Positions 9,801 to 18,366 are shown, counted from the first letter of the stretch. The stretch: DNA of 64,000 nucleotides from a bacterium (GCA_028275345.1 JAPWUV010000013.1:33210-97209), one strand, 5' to 3'. A program made the numbers and translations. The notes: generated by a model not told the origin, from the letters alone.

Positions 9801-10964
9801 ATGGCTGGGCGGAGCTTCTGGAACCGGATTGAGCAGCGTTTCAAGCGCGAGTATCTGCGCCTGTTCGAGGCAGCGCTGGGAAGAAGGGCGGCCGATCCGC
9901 GGGAGATCCGGCCGGAGCGAGTACGGTCGGTGCTGGTGGTGCGCCAGCATGATCAGCTGGGGGACTTCTTGCTCTCCACGCCGGTGCTCCGAGCCTTGCG
10001 TTCAGCGTACCCTGCGGCGCGGATCGGGTTGGTGGTGCGCGGCTACACGGAGCCGGTGGCTCGCCACCTTCCCCAGGTCGATGAGATCCTGGTCGTGCGA
10101 GAGGCCCTCCACGAGTGGTCGCTGGCCGAGGCGAAGGGTTTCCTCCGTCGCCTCCTCCGAGGTTGGGATTTGGCCATCGTGCTGAACACCGTTTCTCACT
10201 CCTTGACGAGCGACCTCATCGCCCGTTTCTCCCGCGCCCGCTGGACGGTGGGCCCTTCTCATCTGCGCTTTCCGGGCACAAAGAGGAATTTCTTCTACAG
10301 CATCGAGATTCCTCCTTGCCCTGATCCTGTCCGCCACCAGTCGTTGCGGAACCTTGACATCGCCTACCCGCTGGGGATCCGTACGGATGACTTGCGGGAG
10401 ATGATGCAGCTTCTCCCGGGCGAGGTCGAACAAATGCGCCGGAGGCTTCGGGGGCTCGGAGTGAGGGAGGGGGAGGCCCTGCTTGTGGTTCACCCTGGCG
10501 CGGGTAAACCCGCCAACCGCTGGCCGGCCGAGCGCTTCGGCCGGGCTGCGCAGGATCTGGCGGGCGAGTTCGGGCTGCGTACGGTGGTCGTGTGGGGTCC
10601 GGGTGAGACTCGACTCGGAAAAGACGCGTTGCGGATGGCTCCTGCGAACTCGGTGGCGCTTACCGGCCTTTCGCTTCGAGAGCTTGCGGCGCTCTTTCGC
10701 TTGGCTAGTTTGGTCTTGTGCAACGACACGGGAGCTATGCATGTGGCGGCGGCCGTGGGGACTCCGCTCGTGGCCGTGTTCGGTCCGACGGACCCAGCGG
10801 AGTGGAAACCGTGGGGGGAGGAATTTGTCAGTGTGCGGGCCCCAGACTGCCGTTGCGAGTCGGTGACCGTGGAGCAGGTAGTCGGGGCGGCCCGTGGACT
10901 GCTCCTTTCCCATTCCAAGCTTAGTCCACGCCTCCTGGCCCGGGCCGGGGTGGCAAGGGAATAG
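9801..10964 (+). CDS. Family 9 glycosyltransferase (heptosyltransferase-like)
   Basis: A 387-residue ADP-heptose:LPS heptosyltransferase-like protein. It has 'VLVVRQHDQLGDFLLSTPV' near residue 45, 'VVHPGAGKPANRWPAERF' for the start of the donor lobe, and the family-9 signature 'CNDTGAMHVAAAVGTP' followed by 'VFGPTDP'. Such enzymes transfer L,D-heptose to lipid A-Kdo or inner core. ATG 9801 directly follows a GTG at 9798, so the exact start is uncertain by one codon. This is the last of a run of envelope genes before the tRNA. Confidence 0.88.
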   Translation: MAGRSFWNRIEQRFKREYLRLFEAALGRRAADPREIRPERVRSVLVVRQHDQLGDFLLSTPVLRALRSAYPAARIGLVVRGYTEPVARHLPQVDEILVVREALHEWSLAEAKGFLRRLLRGWDLAIVLNTVSHSLTSDLIARFSRARWTVGPSHLRFPGTKRNFFYSIEIPPCPDPVRHQSLRNLDIAYPLGIRTDDLREMMQLLPGEVEQMRRRLRGLGVREGEALLVVHPGAGKPANRWPAERFGRAAQDLAGEFGLRTVVVWGPGETRLGKDALRMAPANSVALTGLSLRELAALFRLASLVLCNDTGAMHVAAAVGTPLVAVFGPTDPAEWKPWGEEFVSVRAPDCRCESVTVEQVVGAARGLLLSHSKLSPRLLARAGVARE

Positions 10965-10979
10965 CCGGCCAATTTCTCC

Positions 10980-11008
10980 TTGCGCGGGACAGCGTGGATC
11001 GGTATTTT
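10980..11008 (+). promoter_or_regulatory. Sigma-70 type promoter of tRNA-Arg
   Basis: TTGCGC at 10980-10985 and TATTTT at 11003-11008 are separated by exactly 17 bp. The expected start site, near 11015, lies just upstream of the tRNA 5' end at 11023. The pair resembles the promoter proposed for rimP (TTGCGG-17-TATATT). Confidence 0.6.
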
Positions 11009-11022
11009 ATTGGCGCTTTCAG

Positions 11023-11097
11023 GCCCCTATAGCTCAGGATGGATAGAGCAGCGGTTTCCTAAACCGCGTGTCGCAGGTTCGAATCCTGCTAGGGGCA
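11023..11097 (+). tRNA. tRNA-Arg (anticodon CCT)
   Basis: A complete cloverleaf can be drawn. The acceptor stem is GCCCCTA with TAGGGGC, the D-stem GCTC/GAGC, and the anticodon stem GCGGT/ACCGC with loop TTCCTAA, giving anticodon CCT (reads AGG). The T-arm is GCAGG-TTCGAAT-CCTGC, with discriminator base A at 11097. CCA is not encoded. No duplicate of the 3' end was seen elsewhere in the window that would mark an integration site. Confidence 0.97.
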
Positions 11098-11108
11098 CGA
11101 GGGAAGGG

Positions 11109-11129
11109 GCCCTGGGAAGAACCCAGGGC
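11109..11129 (+). terminator. Hairpin after tRNA-Arg
   Basis: A perfect 8-bp stem, GCCCTGGG (11109-11116) with CCCAGGGC (11122-11129) and loop AAGAA, starts 12 bp after the tRNA. The following TTCATTG is only weakly T-rich, so it may act as a terminator or as a processing/stability element between the tRNA and the TPR gene. Confidence 0.5.
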
Positions 11130-11180
11130 TTCATTGCATGGTGGAGCAAATTAAACCGGACCAAATTGCAAGGTGAGCAA

Positions 11181-11885
11181 GTGATCCGCCCCAAACCGAA
11201 GAAGAAACTCACGAAGCGGCAGATCAAAGAGGATAAGCTCGTCACCGCCTACTTCAAGGCGACCGACTGGCTGCAGCAGAACGTTCGGTACGTCCTCTAC
11301 GGCATCGGAGGGGTGGCCGCCGTCCTGTTGATCACCTTCCTTGCGATCCGCAGTCACCGAGTCGCGGAAGCACGCGCCGCCGTAGAGCTGGCCAGGGCGG
11401 ACCTCTTGGTGGACAATGGCCGCTATGAGGAGGCAGTCGGGATTCTCGAATCCATTGTCGAGAAGTACGGCGGTACCGGTGCCGCGCGCATGGCTTTGCT
11501 GGACCTAGCGGACATGCACTACCGGCTGGGCGAGTTCGACCTGGCTTTGAAATACTTTGAGAATTACGTGAAGAAACACGGCGGGTACGATCCGCTTCTG
11601 ACGGCTTCGGCGCTTGCGGGAAAGGCGGCCTGTCTGCAAGGCAAGGGTAATTACCCGGGAGCCGCCGAGTTCTTCGTCAAGGCGTACGAGAAGGACGCAA
11701 AGGGATTCAACGCGCCGGAGTACCTGCTGAATGCCGCCATGGCCTATGAGCGGGCGGGACAGCTGGAACGGGCCAAGGCCCTCTGCCAGAAGGTGATCGA
11801 CGAATTCCCGAAATCCAACGCGCGGAGAGACGCAGAAATGGTGCTTGCGCGGGTTTCCGTGCGTCTGGAGAAGGCCACGGGCTGA
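11181..11885 (+). CDS. Membrane-anchored TPR protein
   Basis: A 234-residue protein. It has a basic cytoplasmic N-terminus (RPKPKKKLTKRQIKED), one membrane segment near residues 38-60 (YVLYGIGGVAAVLLITFLAI), then about four tetratricopeptide-like helix pairs to the C-terminus. The layout resembles YfgM-type proteins, which help secretion or envelope assembly; this is an analogy, not an assignment. The start is GTG 11181, with AAGGTGA (11170-11176) upstream. The frame runs back through the tRNA, which excludes earlier starts. Confidence 0.75.
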   Translation: MIRPKPKKKLTKRQIKEDKLVTAYFKATDWLQQNVRYVLYGIGGVAAVLLITFLAIRSHRVAEARAAVELARADLLVDNGRYEEAVGILESIVEKYGGTGAARMALLDLADMHYRLGEFDLALKYFENYVKKHGGYDPLLTASALAGKAACLQGKGNYPGAAEFFVKAYEKDAKGFNAPEYLLNAAMAYERAGQLERAKALCQKVIDEFPKSNARRDAEMVLARVSVRLEKATG

Positions 11886-13120
11886 CCTCATGGTCCCTCT
11901 GGTATGGCCCTTTCCACTGGTAGGCGCGGGGTTCATCCCGCCGAGTGCGGGAGAGGCGCTCGGGCAGGTGAGACAGAAGGCAGCGTCGATTGGTTAACCT
12001 ATGCTGCCATCCCGGGACACGGTGTGGAAGAGGCGAAGGGGTGGTTCCTGACCGCAGAGTGGCAGAACGAACCAGAATGGGCGCTCGGGGCGGCGGGATC
12101 TTAGATGCAAGCGCTGGTTCGAGGGGAAGAGCAACATCTGAGGGAAGCGTAGGTAGCATGTGCAAGAGAGTTTTCGTCGGTCCACACGAGTGGCCTTGGG
12201 CGTGCTGACAGGTTGCACCCCGTAGCACGATTGTGTCCGAGACCTTCGTGACGGACCCGGGCTCGAGGGGGATGCCTTCGTAAGAAGCACCTAGACCCTT
12301 TCCAATTCCAACTTGCTCGGTCTTTGTTCGTCGTCGGGACCTGATGCGGTTCCTATGAAACCCAAGGTAATAGGGTCGCAGCAGGTATGGGACCGCTTCG
12401 GGTGTGCCGCGAGCGAGCTGGGCTTTGCGTTTTGCTAAGCCGGGCCTGTGGTACGGGTGAGGTTCAGCCTCGACCTACCGATTTCCGGTGCATCATGACG
12501 GTACGCGGTCACGCGTCTTCTCCGACTGACGCTGTGTAGATCTTCTGGTGGTTTCCGCAGTTCCGCTGTGTTCAGACGGGTCGCTTAGGCTATGCCTGGA
12601 CGCGTAGCCCTGGCCTCGGTGAAGTCCCCCGTTTTTCCGGCAATATCGGGACTGTTTGGCAGTCACCGCCTGATGACCGGTGGTCTCGCCTGACCGAAAC
12701 CTGTCTCATTCCTCGCAGATGCATGGATGCTGTTGGGCGTCTCGATTGCTCGCTGCGAGCGCAAGTGCCGTGTACCACGGATACACCTGCCGAAGACGTC
12801 GGAAACTCTTCATCGGACTGGCGCCGAGCTGTCCTGCGGCCGGCGCACCCCGCTGCGAGCTCTCCCCACAAGGCCCGTCCCGCTGGGCTGTTCGTGATGG
12901 CGAAGGCAAAATGGCTGCAGGTGTTCGAGCGGGAGGCTGTCGAGACAGAGGAAAACCGAGGTCCCTCCGCAAACCATCCACGGCGAAAGCGGGCGAATAT
13001 TCGGTCTCAGCTTGGGGGGTCTGTTGCCTCAGGGGAGTAAGCCCACCGGAAACTGCTGAGGAGAGCCGTGTGAGCGCGGGAAGAGCTGTGCGCCCGCGAA
13101 TTTCTTTCATTGCGAAAAAA
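11886..13120. other. Gene-free stretch between housekeeping block and catabolic island
   Basis: About 1.2 kb in which no reading frame on either strand looks like a real protein: the longer open frames are Arg/Ser/Pro rich and lack start sites with good ribosome-binding sequences. I see no tRNA, rRNA fragment, transposase remnant or repeat array. A hairpin, CGCGGG (13075-13080) with CCCGCG (13093-13098), sits just before the iclR promoters and may end leftward or read-through transcription. The region could hold an unrecognised RNA or a decayed gene. Confidence 0.5.
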
Positions 13121-13123
13121 CTC

Positions 13124-13152
13124 TTGACAAGGGCCGGCGTGGCGGCTACATT
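13124..13152 (+). promoter_or_regulatory. Promoter A upstream of iclR-type gene
   Basis: TTGACA (13124-13129), 17-bp spacer, TACATT (13147-13152). The -35 box is perfect consensus. The transcript would start near 13160, inside operator A, and run through promoter B into the regulator gene. It could also translate a 35-codon frame from ATG 13183 that ends at 13290, beyond the regulator start. Confidence 0.7.
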
Positions 13153-13170
13153 TGAAACACGGTTCCATAT
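13151..13170 (+). promoter_or_regulatory. Candidate IclR-family operator A
   Basis: Imperfect inverted repeat TGAAAC-ACG-GTTCCA with 5 of 6 symmetric positions, immediately after the -10 box. The GAAAC...GTTTC-like layout resembles sites bound by KdgR-type IclR proteins. Its position over the transcription start fits repression. Binding by the adjacent regulator is inferred. Confidence 0.5.
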
Positions 13171-13195
13171 ATCAACTGGCACATGGAAAAAGTCC

Positions 13196-13224
13196 TTGAC
13201 AAGACGGCGGGCCGCGGCTATATT
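13196..13224 (+). promoter_or_regulatory. Promoter B directly upstream of iclR-type gene
   Basis: TTGACA (13196-13201), 17-bp spacer, TATATT (13219-13224), close to full consensus. The predicted start near 13231 leaves about 28 nt of leader before the ATG at 13259. Confidence 0.75.
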
Positions 13225-13242
13225 TCAAACAACGTTCTATAT
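13223..13242 (+). promoter_or_regulatory. Candidate IclR-family operator B
   Basis: Imperfect inverted repeat TCAAAC-AAC-GTTCTA (4 of 6 symmetric positions) in the same place relative to promoter B as operator A is to promoter A. It matches operator A in the AAAC and GTTC cores and in the downstream TATATATCAAC. Confidence 0.45.
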
Positions 13243-13258
13243 ATCAACCGAGCTGGCC

Positions 13259-14026
13259 ATGAAGCGCAGATACCACGTTCCCAACCTTGAAAGAGCCCTC
13301 CAGATCCTGGAACTGCTAGCAAAGAACCCCGAGGGTATGACCATCAGCCAGATCGCTGAGGCGCTCGGGGTGCCGAGGAACAGCGTATTCCGCATCACCG
13401 CTACCCTCCTTGACCGCGGGTACCTGATCCGCGATGATGCCACTAAGGCCTTCCAGCTTTCCATCAAACTCCTGACCTTGGCATATGACGGCTTGAGCGA
13501 GGGAACCCTCGTCGAGAAGGCGATCCCAGTCATGCGCCGCCTCCGTGATCGGATCGGCGAAACCGTTCCCCTTGGCGTCCGCACGGGGACGGAAGGCATT
13601 GTGATTGCTCAGGTGCAGGGGATCCATCCCTTCCGGTTCGTGTTCGAGCCAGGTCGTCGGCTGCACCTGCACACCTCTGCACCCGGTAAGGCTCTCGTGG
13701 CGTTCCTGCCCGAGGACGAAAGAGAGGAGCTTATTGCCCGACTGCCCATGCCTCGTTACAACGAGCGCACCATCACCGATCCGGACCGATACCGTGAGGA
13801 ACTGGAACGGGTGAGGCGTTTGGGCTACGCAGTGGACCGAGCCGAGGAGACGGAGGGTGTCCACTGCGTTGCCGCCTGTATCCTGGATCGCTTCGGCTAC
13901 CCACTTGCCGCCATCTGGGTGGCAGGCCCTTCGGTCCGCCTGCCGGAGAAAGAATTCGACAGCATTGGCCCAATTGTGCGAGAGCACGCAGAACGCATCT
14001 CCCGCAGCCTGGGCGTTGTTCTCTGA
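13259..14026 (+). CDS. IclR-family transcriptional regulator
   Basis: A 255-residue IclR-type regulator. The N-terminal winged helix (residues 1-75) includes 'LERALQILELLAKNPEGMT', 'IAEALGVPRNSVFRI' and 'DRGYLIRDD'. The C-terminal effector domain contains 'LHTSAPGKALVAFLP' and 'GYAVDRAEETEGVHCVAA', both typical of the family. Effectors of relatives are small acids such as pyruvate, glyoxylate or 2-keto-3-deoxygluconate. The gene is the first of the island and lies under two duplicated promoters with operator-like repeats, so autoregulation and control of the downstream catabolic genes are likely. The start has no strong Shine-Dalgarno sequence. Confidence 0.92.
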   Translation: MKRRYHVPNLERALQILELLAKNPEGMTISQIAEALGVPRNSVFRITATLLDRGYLIRDDATKAFQLSIKLLTLAYDGLSEGTLVEKAIPVMRRLRDRIGETVPLGVRTGTEGIVIAQVQGIHPFRFVFEPGRRLHLHTSAPGKALVAFLPEDEREELIARLPMPRYNERTITDPDRYREELERVRRLGYAVDRAEETEGVHCVAACILDRFGYPLAAIWVAGPSVRLPEKEFDSIGPIVREHAERISRSLGVVL

Positions 14027-14136
14027 GTTACGCTCGTTCGAGCCCCTAACCGTGGTAGACCAGTCATTGGCGCCCAAGCGTCAGAGGGGAGTTTTACCAT
14101 CCCTGAAGGCAGACTCCATTCCGGCGGGAGGACCGT

Positions 14137-15771
14137 ATGAAGGCGACAGGTATAACCACTCTGGACGAACTGATTGCGGTTGGCTACATCGCCAGTATCC
14201 TCACCATTGGCATATACCTGTACAAGCGGCAGAAGTCCACGGAAGACTTTCTGTTGGCCGGAAGGCGGATGGGATGGCTTCCCGTTGGACTCTCGCTCAT
14301 GGCGAGCCTCACCAGCGCGGTGGGTTATATGGCGTATCCGGCGGGGGCCTTCAAGCACGGGCTGATCATGCTGTGGATGGCTATGGCCATCCCCATTTCT
14401 TTCCCGGTAGTTGTATACGTCTTCATGCCCTTCTACCACAAGCTGCGGGTCTATACAGCCTATGAGTATTTGGAGCGACGTTTCAACGCGTACGTAAGAG
14501 CCCTCGCGAGCGCGATTTTCATCCTATGGCGGCTCACCTGGATGGCTGCAGTGATCTATGTGCCTTCGATGGTCCTGGAGACAGTTACGAATGGGAGGAT
14601 CCCTTTTGCTCTCAGCGTCCTTGTACTGGGTGTCCTCACCACGATTAACTCCACTCTCGGCGGAATCCGCGCGATCATGTGGTCCGATGTGGTGCATTCC
14701 TTCGTGATGTTGAGCACCCTGCTGGGGGCGCTCGTCATGGTTGTGCTTGCGGTGCCCGGGGGACTGGCCGAAGTGTGGAACACACTCGCTGCCGCGGGGA
14801 AGACCGCGATGACAGCCACCATCAAGGGATTCGATCAGGCGAGTCTATTTGGCAAATTGAAGTTGTACCTCTACACGGACATCACAGTTGTCTCGTTGAT
14901 TGTTACATACTCCCTGCAGAAGATGGGCAATTATTGCGTCGACCAGGTTATGGTCCAACGCTACCTCACCGCCAAGTCTTTGCGAACGAGCCAACAAGGA
15001 TTCGTCACCAATTGTGCTGCATATTTATGGTATATCCTGGCTGTCAATCTGACTGGCGCGGGTCTATTTGTCGTAGCCAAGCATCTGAGTTTTCCCCAGA
15101 GTCTGAATATTGATCAAGTGTTTCCCTACTTCATTGCGAACGTTATGCCTACAGGGATCGCCGGCATAATGGTGGCCGCAATCTATGGTGCCTCCATGTC
15201 GAGCCTAGACTCGGGCATCAATTCTTGCGTCACAGCGATCCTGAATGACTTCTACGCACGTTTTCGGTTGGGCAAGTACAACATCGGCGACGAGAAAGAG
15301 TCTCCCGAGGCAAGGCAAGCAAGGATTCGAATTGCACGCAGCTCTACTTTCGTGCTGGGGATAGGCATAACCTTTTTTGCCTTCTTTGTTGGGAAAATGG
15401 GGGATATTTTCACCTACTCGCAGAAATTGATCAACATGTTCACCGGTCCCTTATTCGGGGTGTTCATGTTGGGGATGTTCACAAGACGGGTGACAGCTCC
15501 CGCCGCCCTCATTGGGGGGTTTGTAGGCTTCGTGATGGGATGTCTCACCGCTTTTTCGAAGCTCCTTGGTGTACAGGTTTTCATGGTAGGAGTCCTATGG
15601 CCTGCCACCATAGCGTTCACGGTCACGGTGGTCCTGGGCTATGCTCTGAGCTTCGTAATGGGTAAACCCATCCCTGAAGCGGCGCAGTGGACATGGTGGA
15701 ACATCGTCGGTGTGCGGTGGCGGGCGGGTCGACGGGTAGCGGTCCGGTTTGGAGCCAACGTGCGTCAATAG
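14137..15771 (+). CDS. Sodium:solute symporter (SSS family)
   Basis: A 544-residue inner-membrane protein with about 13 hydrophobic segments. SSS hallmarks are 'RKQKS/KRQKSTEDFLLAGRR' after the first helix, 'SLMASLTSAVGYMAYPAG' in helix 2, and 'VAAIYGASMSSLDSGINS' in the region that carries Na+ ligands. It probably imports a sugar or sugar acid released by the exported enzymes. The start ATG 14137 has GGGAGGA upstream. It is 110 bp after the regulator and 36 bp before the transketolase genes, so the group may be one operon. The second SSS gene in the window (42717) is only distantly similar. Confidence 0.9.
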   Translation: MKATGITTLDELIAVGYIASILTIGIYLYKRQKSTEDFLLAGRRMGWLPVGLSLMASLTSAVGYMAYPAGAFKHGLIMLWMAMAIPISFPVVVYVFMPFYHKLRVYTAYEYLERRFNAYVRALASAIFILWRLTWMAAVIYVPSMVLETVTNGRIPFALSVLVLGVLTTINSTLGGIRAIMWSDVVHSFVMLSTLLGALVMVVLAVPGGLAEVWNTLAAAGKTAMTATIKGFDQASLFGKLKLYLYTDITVVSLIVTYSLQKMGNYCVDQVMVQRYLTAKSLRTSQQGFVTNCAAYLWYILAVNLTGAGLFVVAKHLSFPQSLNIDQVFPYFIANVMPTGIAGIMVAAIYGASMSSLDSGINSCVTAILNDFYARFRLGKYNIGDEKESPEARQARIRIARSSTFVLGIGITFFAFFVGKMGDIFTYSQKLINMFTGPLFGVFMLGMFTRRVTAPAALIGGFVGFVMGCLTAFSKLLGVQVFMVGVLWPATIAFTVTVVLGYALSFVMGKPIPEAAQWTWWNIVGVRWRAGRRVAVRFGANVRQ

Positions 15772-15807
15772 GAATGACTCTCGCTCCAAACCCCAGAGGG
15801 TGGTTAG

Positions 15808-16638
15808 GTGACGGGCTTCAATGGGCAGGATCTGCAACGCATCGCCTGGGAGTTAAGGCGGACCGTGGTCGAGATGATCTACCGGGCAGGCTCGGGACAC
15901 GTGGGTGGGTCTCTCTCGGTCTGCGAGATGCTGGCTGTCCTCTATTTCTCCGAGCTGCGAGTCGATCCGAGGAACCCAAACGATCCGGATCGCGACCGCT
16001 TCATCCTATCCAAAGGGCATGCTGCTCCGGCGCTATATGCCGTCTTGGCTAAGAGAGGTTTCTTCCCCGAAAGCGAGCTGTGGACACTGCGGAAGATCGG
16101 AAGCCGACTGCAGGGACACCCCGACATGTGCAAGTGTCCGGGGGTAGAAATGTCGAGCGGTTCCCTCGGGATGGGTATCTCGTTCGGGATCGGGGTTGCG
16201 TTGGCGGGTCGCCTTGACGGCAGGTCCTACCGGGTTTACGTGCTCACGGGTGATGGTGAGCTGAATGAGGGTCAGAACTGGGAGGCTTTTCTGGTCGGTG
16301 CCAAATTCCGTCTGGACAATCTAGCGGTAATAGTCGACTACAATGGGATCCAGCTGGACGGCTCTGTCCAGGAGATTCTCCCGCTCGAGCCGCTGTGTGC
16401 GAAGATCGCTGCTTTCAACTGGCATGTGGTAGAATGCGATGGCCACGACGTTTGCGATCTCCGTCGAGCGCTGGACGAGGCCCGCAACCGTCGAGGGAGG
16501 CCGACAGCGATCATCGCCCATACGGTGAAAGGCAAGGGGGTGTCGTTCATGGAAAACACGCACGAGTGGCATGGGAAGCCGATTAGCGACGAGGAGTACC
16601 GCGCCGCGCTCGCCGAACTCGCGGAGGCTGTGCTGTGA
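15808..16638 (+). CDS. Transketolase, N-terminal (TPP-binding) subunit
   Basis: A 276-residue polypeptide equal to the N-terminal third of transketolase. His31 and His71 lie in 'SGHVGGSLS' and 'LSKGHAAPALYA', and the thiamine diphosphate/Mg motif is 'GDGELNEGQNWEA' (from residue 148) with downstream 'DYNGIQLDG'. With the next gene it should form a split enzyme that transfers C2 units between sugars or sugar derivatives. Split pairs like this are common in catabolic loci, separate from the full-length housekeeping enzyme. GTG start at 15808. Confidence 0.92.
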   Translation: MTGFNGQDLQRIAWELRRTVVEMIYRAGSGHVGGSLSVCEMLAVLYFSELRVDPRNPNDPDRDRFILSKGHAAPALYAVLAKRGFFPESELWTLRKIGSRLQGHPDMCKCPGVEMSSGSLGMGISFGIGVALAGRLDGRSYRVYVLTGDGELNEGQNWEAFLVGAKFRLDNLAVIVDYNGIQLDGSVQEILPLEPLCAKIAAFNWHVVECDGHDVCDLRRALDEARNRRGRPTAIIAHTVKGKGVSFMENTHEWHGKPISDEEYRAALAELAEAVL

Positions 16639-17618
16639 GCCTGCCCTTACGGGATGTAATGGGGTTAGCGCTTGCTGAACTCGGCGATCGCCGTCCCGAC
16701 GTGGTCGTGCTGGATGCGGACCTTTCGAACGCCACACGCTCGATCCACTTTGCGCGCCGGCACCCTGAGCGTTTTTTCAATATGGGAATCACGGAAGCCA
16801 ATATGGTCTCCGTGGCGGCTGGCCTGGCAACGTGCGGCAAGATCCCATTCGCGTGCACTTTCGCCTTCCTGCTCGCCCTCCGCGCCGCTGACCAAATCAG
16901 GAGCCTCGTGTCCTACGCCGGGTTGAATGTGAAACTTGTGGGGACGAACGCCGGGCTGTCTGGTTTTGGCGACGGCGCTACGCACCAGTCTATCATGGAT
17001 GTGGCCATCATGAGGGCCATGCCGCGAATGACCGTGATCGTGCCCTCCGACGAAGCCTCAGTGCGCTGGGCGGTGGCTGCAGCGGCTGAGCACACGGGGC
17101 CGGTCTTCATTCGGGTCCCGCGGGTCCCTGCGCCGGCGATTCACGGGTCCGAGACGCGATTCGAGCTTGGCAAGGGGCTGATTCTCCGGCAGGGCTCAGA
17201 CGTTTCGATCGTAGCCTGCGGGATGATGGTTTCGCGTGCCTTGCGGGCGGCAGAACTTCTCCACGCTACGGGCATAGAGGCGGAGGTCATAGAGATCCAC
17301 ACGGTGAAACCGATCGATACGCAACTCCTGGTGGATAGTGCGACTCGGACGGGCGCTGTGGTCACCGTCGAGGAGCACAATCGGTTCGGGGGGCTTTTCT
17401 CGGCAGTGGCGGAGGTGCTGGCGGAACATGCGCCGGTGCCCATTGAGTGCGTAGCGATCCCAGACCGGTTCGGGGGGTCGGGCCAGTACGAGGAGCTGCT
17501 GGAAGAGTGCGGGCTTACAGTGCAGAACGTGGTGGAGAAGGCCAAGCGGGCGCTTTCGAGGAAGGGACACCGTGGTGCGAATGCGGCAGAGCATGGACAT
17601 CTATCACGATTTATTTGA
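16635..17618 (+). CDS. Transketolase, C-terminal subunit
   Basis: A 327-residue polypeptide matching the pyrimidine-binding and C-terminal domains: 'VVVLDADLSNATRS', 'NMGITEANMVSVAAGLA' (with the catalytic Glu), and 'VVTVEEHNRFGGLFSAVAE' in the C-terminal domain. It overlaps the upstream stop by 4 bp (GTGA), so the two halves are probably made in equal amounts. It overlaps the next gene by 47 bp. Together the subunits likely feed deoxy- or keto-sugar intermediates into the pentose phosphate pool. Confidence 0.92.
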   Translation: MSLPLRDVMGLALAELGDRRPDVVVLDADLSNATRSIHFARRHPERFFNMGITEANMVSVAAGLATCGKIPFACTFAFLLALRAADQIRSLVSYAGLNVKLVGTNAGLSGFGDGATHQSIMDVAIMRAMPRMTVIVPSDEASVRWAVAAAAEHTGPVFIRVPRVPAPAIHGSETRFELGKGLILRQGSDVSIVACGMMVSRALRAAELLHATGIEAEVIEIHTVKPIDTQLLVDSATRTGAVVTVEEHNRFGGLFSAVAEVLAEHAPVPIECVAIPDRFGGSGQYEELLEECGLTVQNVVEKAKRALSRKGHRGANAAEHGHLSRFI

Positions 17619-18366
17619 TCTGGACGGTCAGATAGCCTTGGTCACGGGCTCGAGCCGAGGTCTCGGACTGTTCTTCGCCCGCACGCTAGCGCAGGCCGGT
17701 GCGAAGGTGGTCTTGAACGGCCGTAACGAGGAAGCTCTGGAAGAGGCCCGCAGATCCCTGGAACAGGAGGGCCTGGAAGTACAGTCTGCTGTCTTTGACG
17801 TGACGGACGAGCCCGCCATCCAGCAGGCGGTCAGGAAGATCGAGCGCGAGTCGGGACCGGTCACGATCCTGGTAAACAACGCGGGTGTCCAGATTCGAGG
17901 TCCCTTGGAGCACTTCTCGACCGGCGATTGGAGGACTGTTCTCGACGTGAACGTCACCGGCGCATTTCTGGTCGCGAGGGCCGTCGTACAAGGCATGATC
18001 CAGGCGCGACACGGCAAGATCGTCAACATCTGCTCGGTGCAGAGCGAACTGGCGCGGCCAACCATTGCTCCGTACACAGCTTCGAAGGGTGCCCTCAAGA
18101 TGCTCACCCGCGCAATGGCCACGGAGTGGGCTCGGTACAATATCCAGGTGAATGGGCTGGCGCCAGGGTATTTCAAGACCGAGATGACGCGCCCTCTCTA
18201 CGAGGATGAGCGTTTCGATGCTTGGCTCAGATCGCGGGTACCTGCCGGACGATGGGGTGAACCAGAAGAGCTTGCCGGAGCGCTCCTTTTCCTGGCGTCG
18301 AAGGCCTCAGACTACGTAAGCGGCCACGTACTTTTTGTGGACGGTGGGCTCGCTGTATGCGTCTAA
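17572..18366 (+). CDS. SDR-family oxidoreductase, gluconate 5-dehydrogenase-like
   Basis: A 264-residue classical short-chain dehydrogenase: cofactor loop TGSSRGLG (25-32), NNAG (102-105), catalytic Ser155, Tyr168 and Lys172 in 'YTASKGALK', and 'VDGG' at the C-terminus. The N-terminus 'LFDLDGQIALVTGSSRGLG' and 'NVTGAFLVARAV' are like gluconate 5-dehydrogenases and 2-deoxy-D-gluconate 3-dehydrogenases. It likely oxidises a sugar acid in the cytoplasm. The GTG start at 17572 has GAGGAAGGG (17558-17566) upstream and overlaps the transketolase gene; ATG 17593 is an alternative. Confidence 0.85.
   Translation: MVRMRQSMDIYHDLFDLDGQIALVTGSSRGLGLFFARTLAQAGAKVVLNGRNEEALEEARRSLEQEGLEVQSAVFDVTDEPAIQQAVRKIERESGPVTILVNNAGVQIRGPLEHFSTGDWRTVLDVNVTGAFLVARAVVQGMIQARHGKIVNICSVQSELARPTIAPYTASKGALKMLTRAMATEWARYNIQVNGLAPGYFKTEMTRPLYEDERFDAWLRSRVPAGRWGEPEELAGALLFLASKASDYVSGHVLFVDGGLAVCV

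Larger units (their letters stand above)
13121..13257 (+). repeat. 72-bp tandem duplication of a promoter-operator unit
   Basis: Two aligned copies lie exactly 72 bp apart. Each has TTGACA, a 17-bp spacer and a -10 box (TACATT in copy A, TATATT in copy B). An imperfect inverted repeat, then ATATATCAAC and CTGGC follow in each. A potential ATG follows both copies: 13183 after copy A and the iclR start 13259 after copy B. The shared spacing and flanking words indicate a tandem duplication followed by divergence. Confidence 0.85.

Noticed and set aside
11073..11097. tRNA-Arg 3' end as an attachment site for the downstream island
   Set aside because: No second copy of the T-arm/acceptor sequence was seen at the far end near 62.3 kb, and there is no integrase gene.
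13060..13100. GAGCCGTGTGAGCGCGGGAA resembles the start of group II intron domain V
   Set aside because: The matching 3' arm (ACGGTTC-like) is missing and no reverse transcriptase or other intron domain is present; only a simple hairpin remains.
12680..13258. N-terminal extension of the IclR-type regulator
   Set aside because: The frame is open but crosses both promoters and reads as Arg/Ser/Cys-rich nonsense; family similarity begins at 13259.
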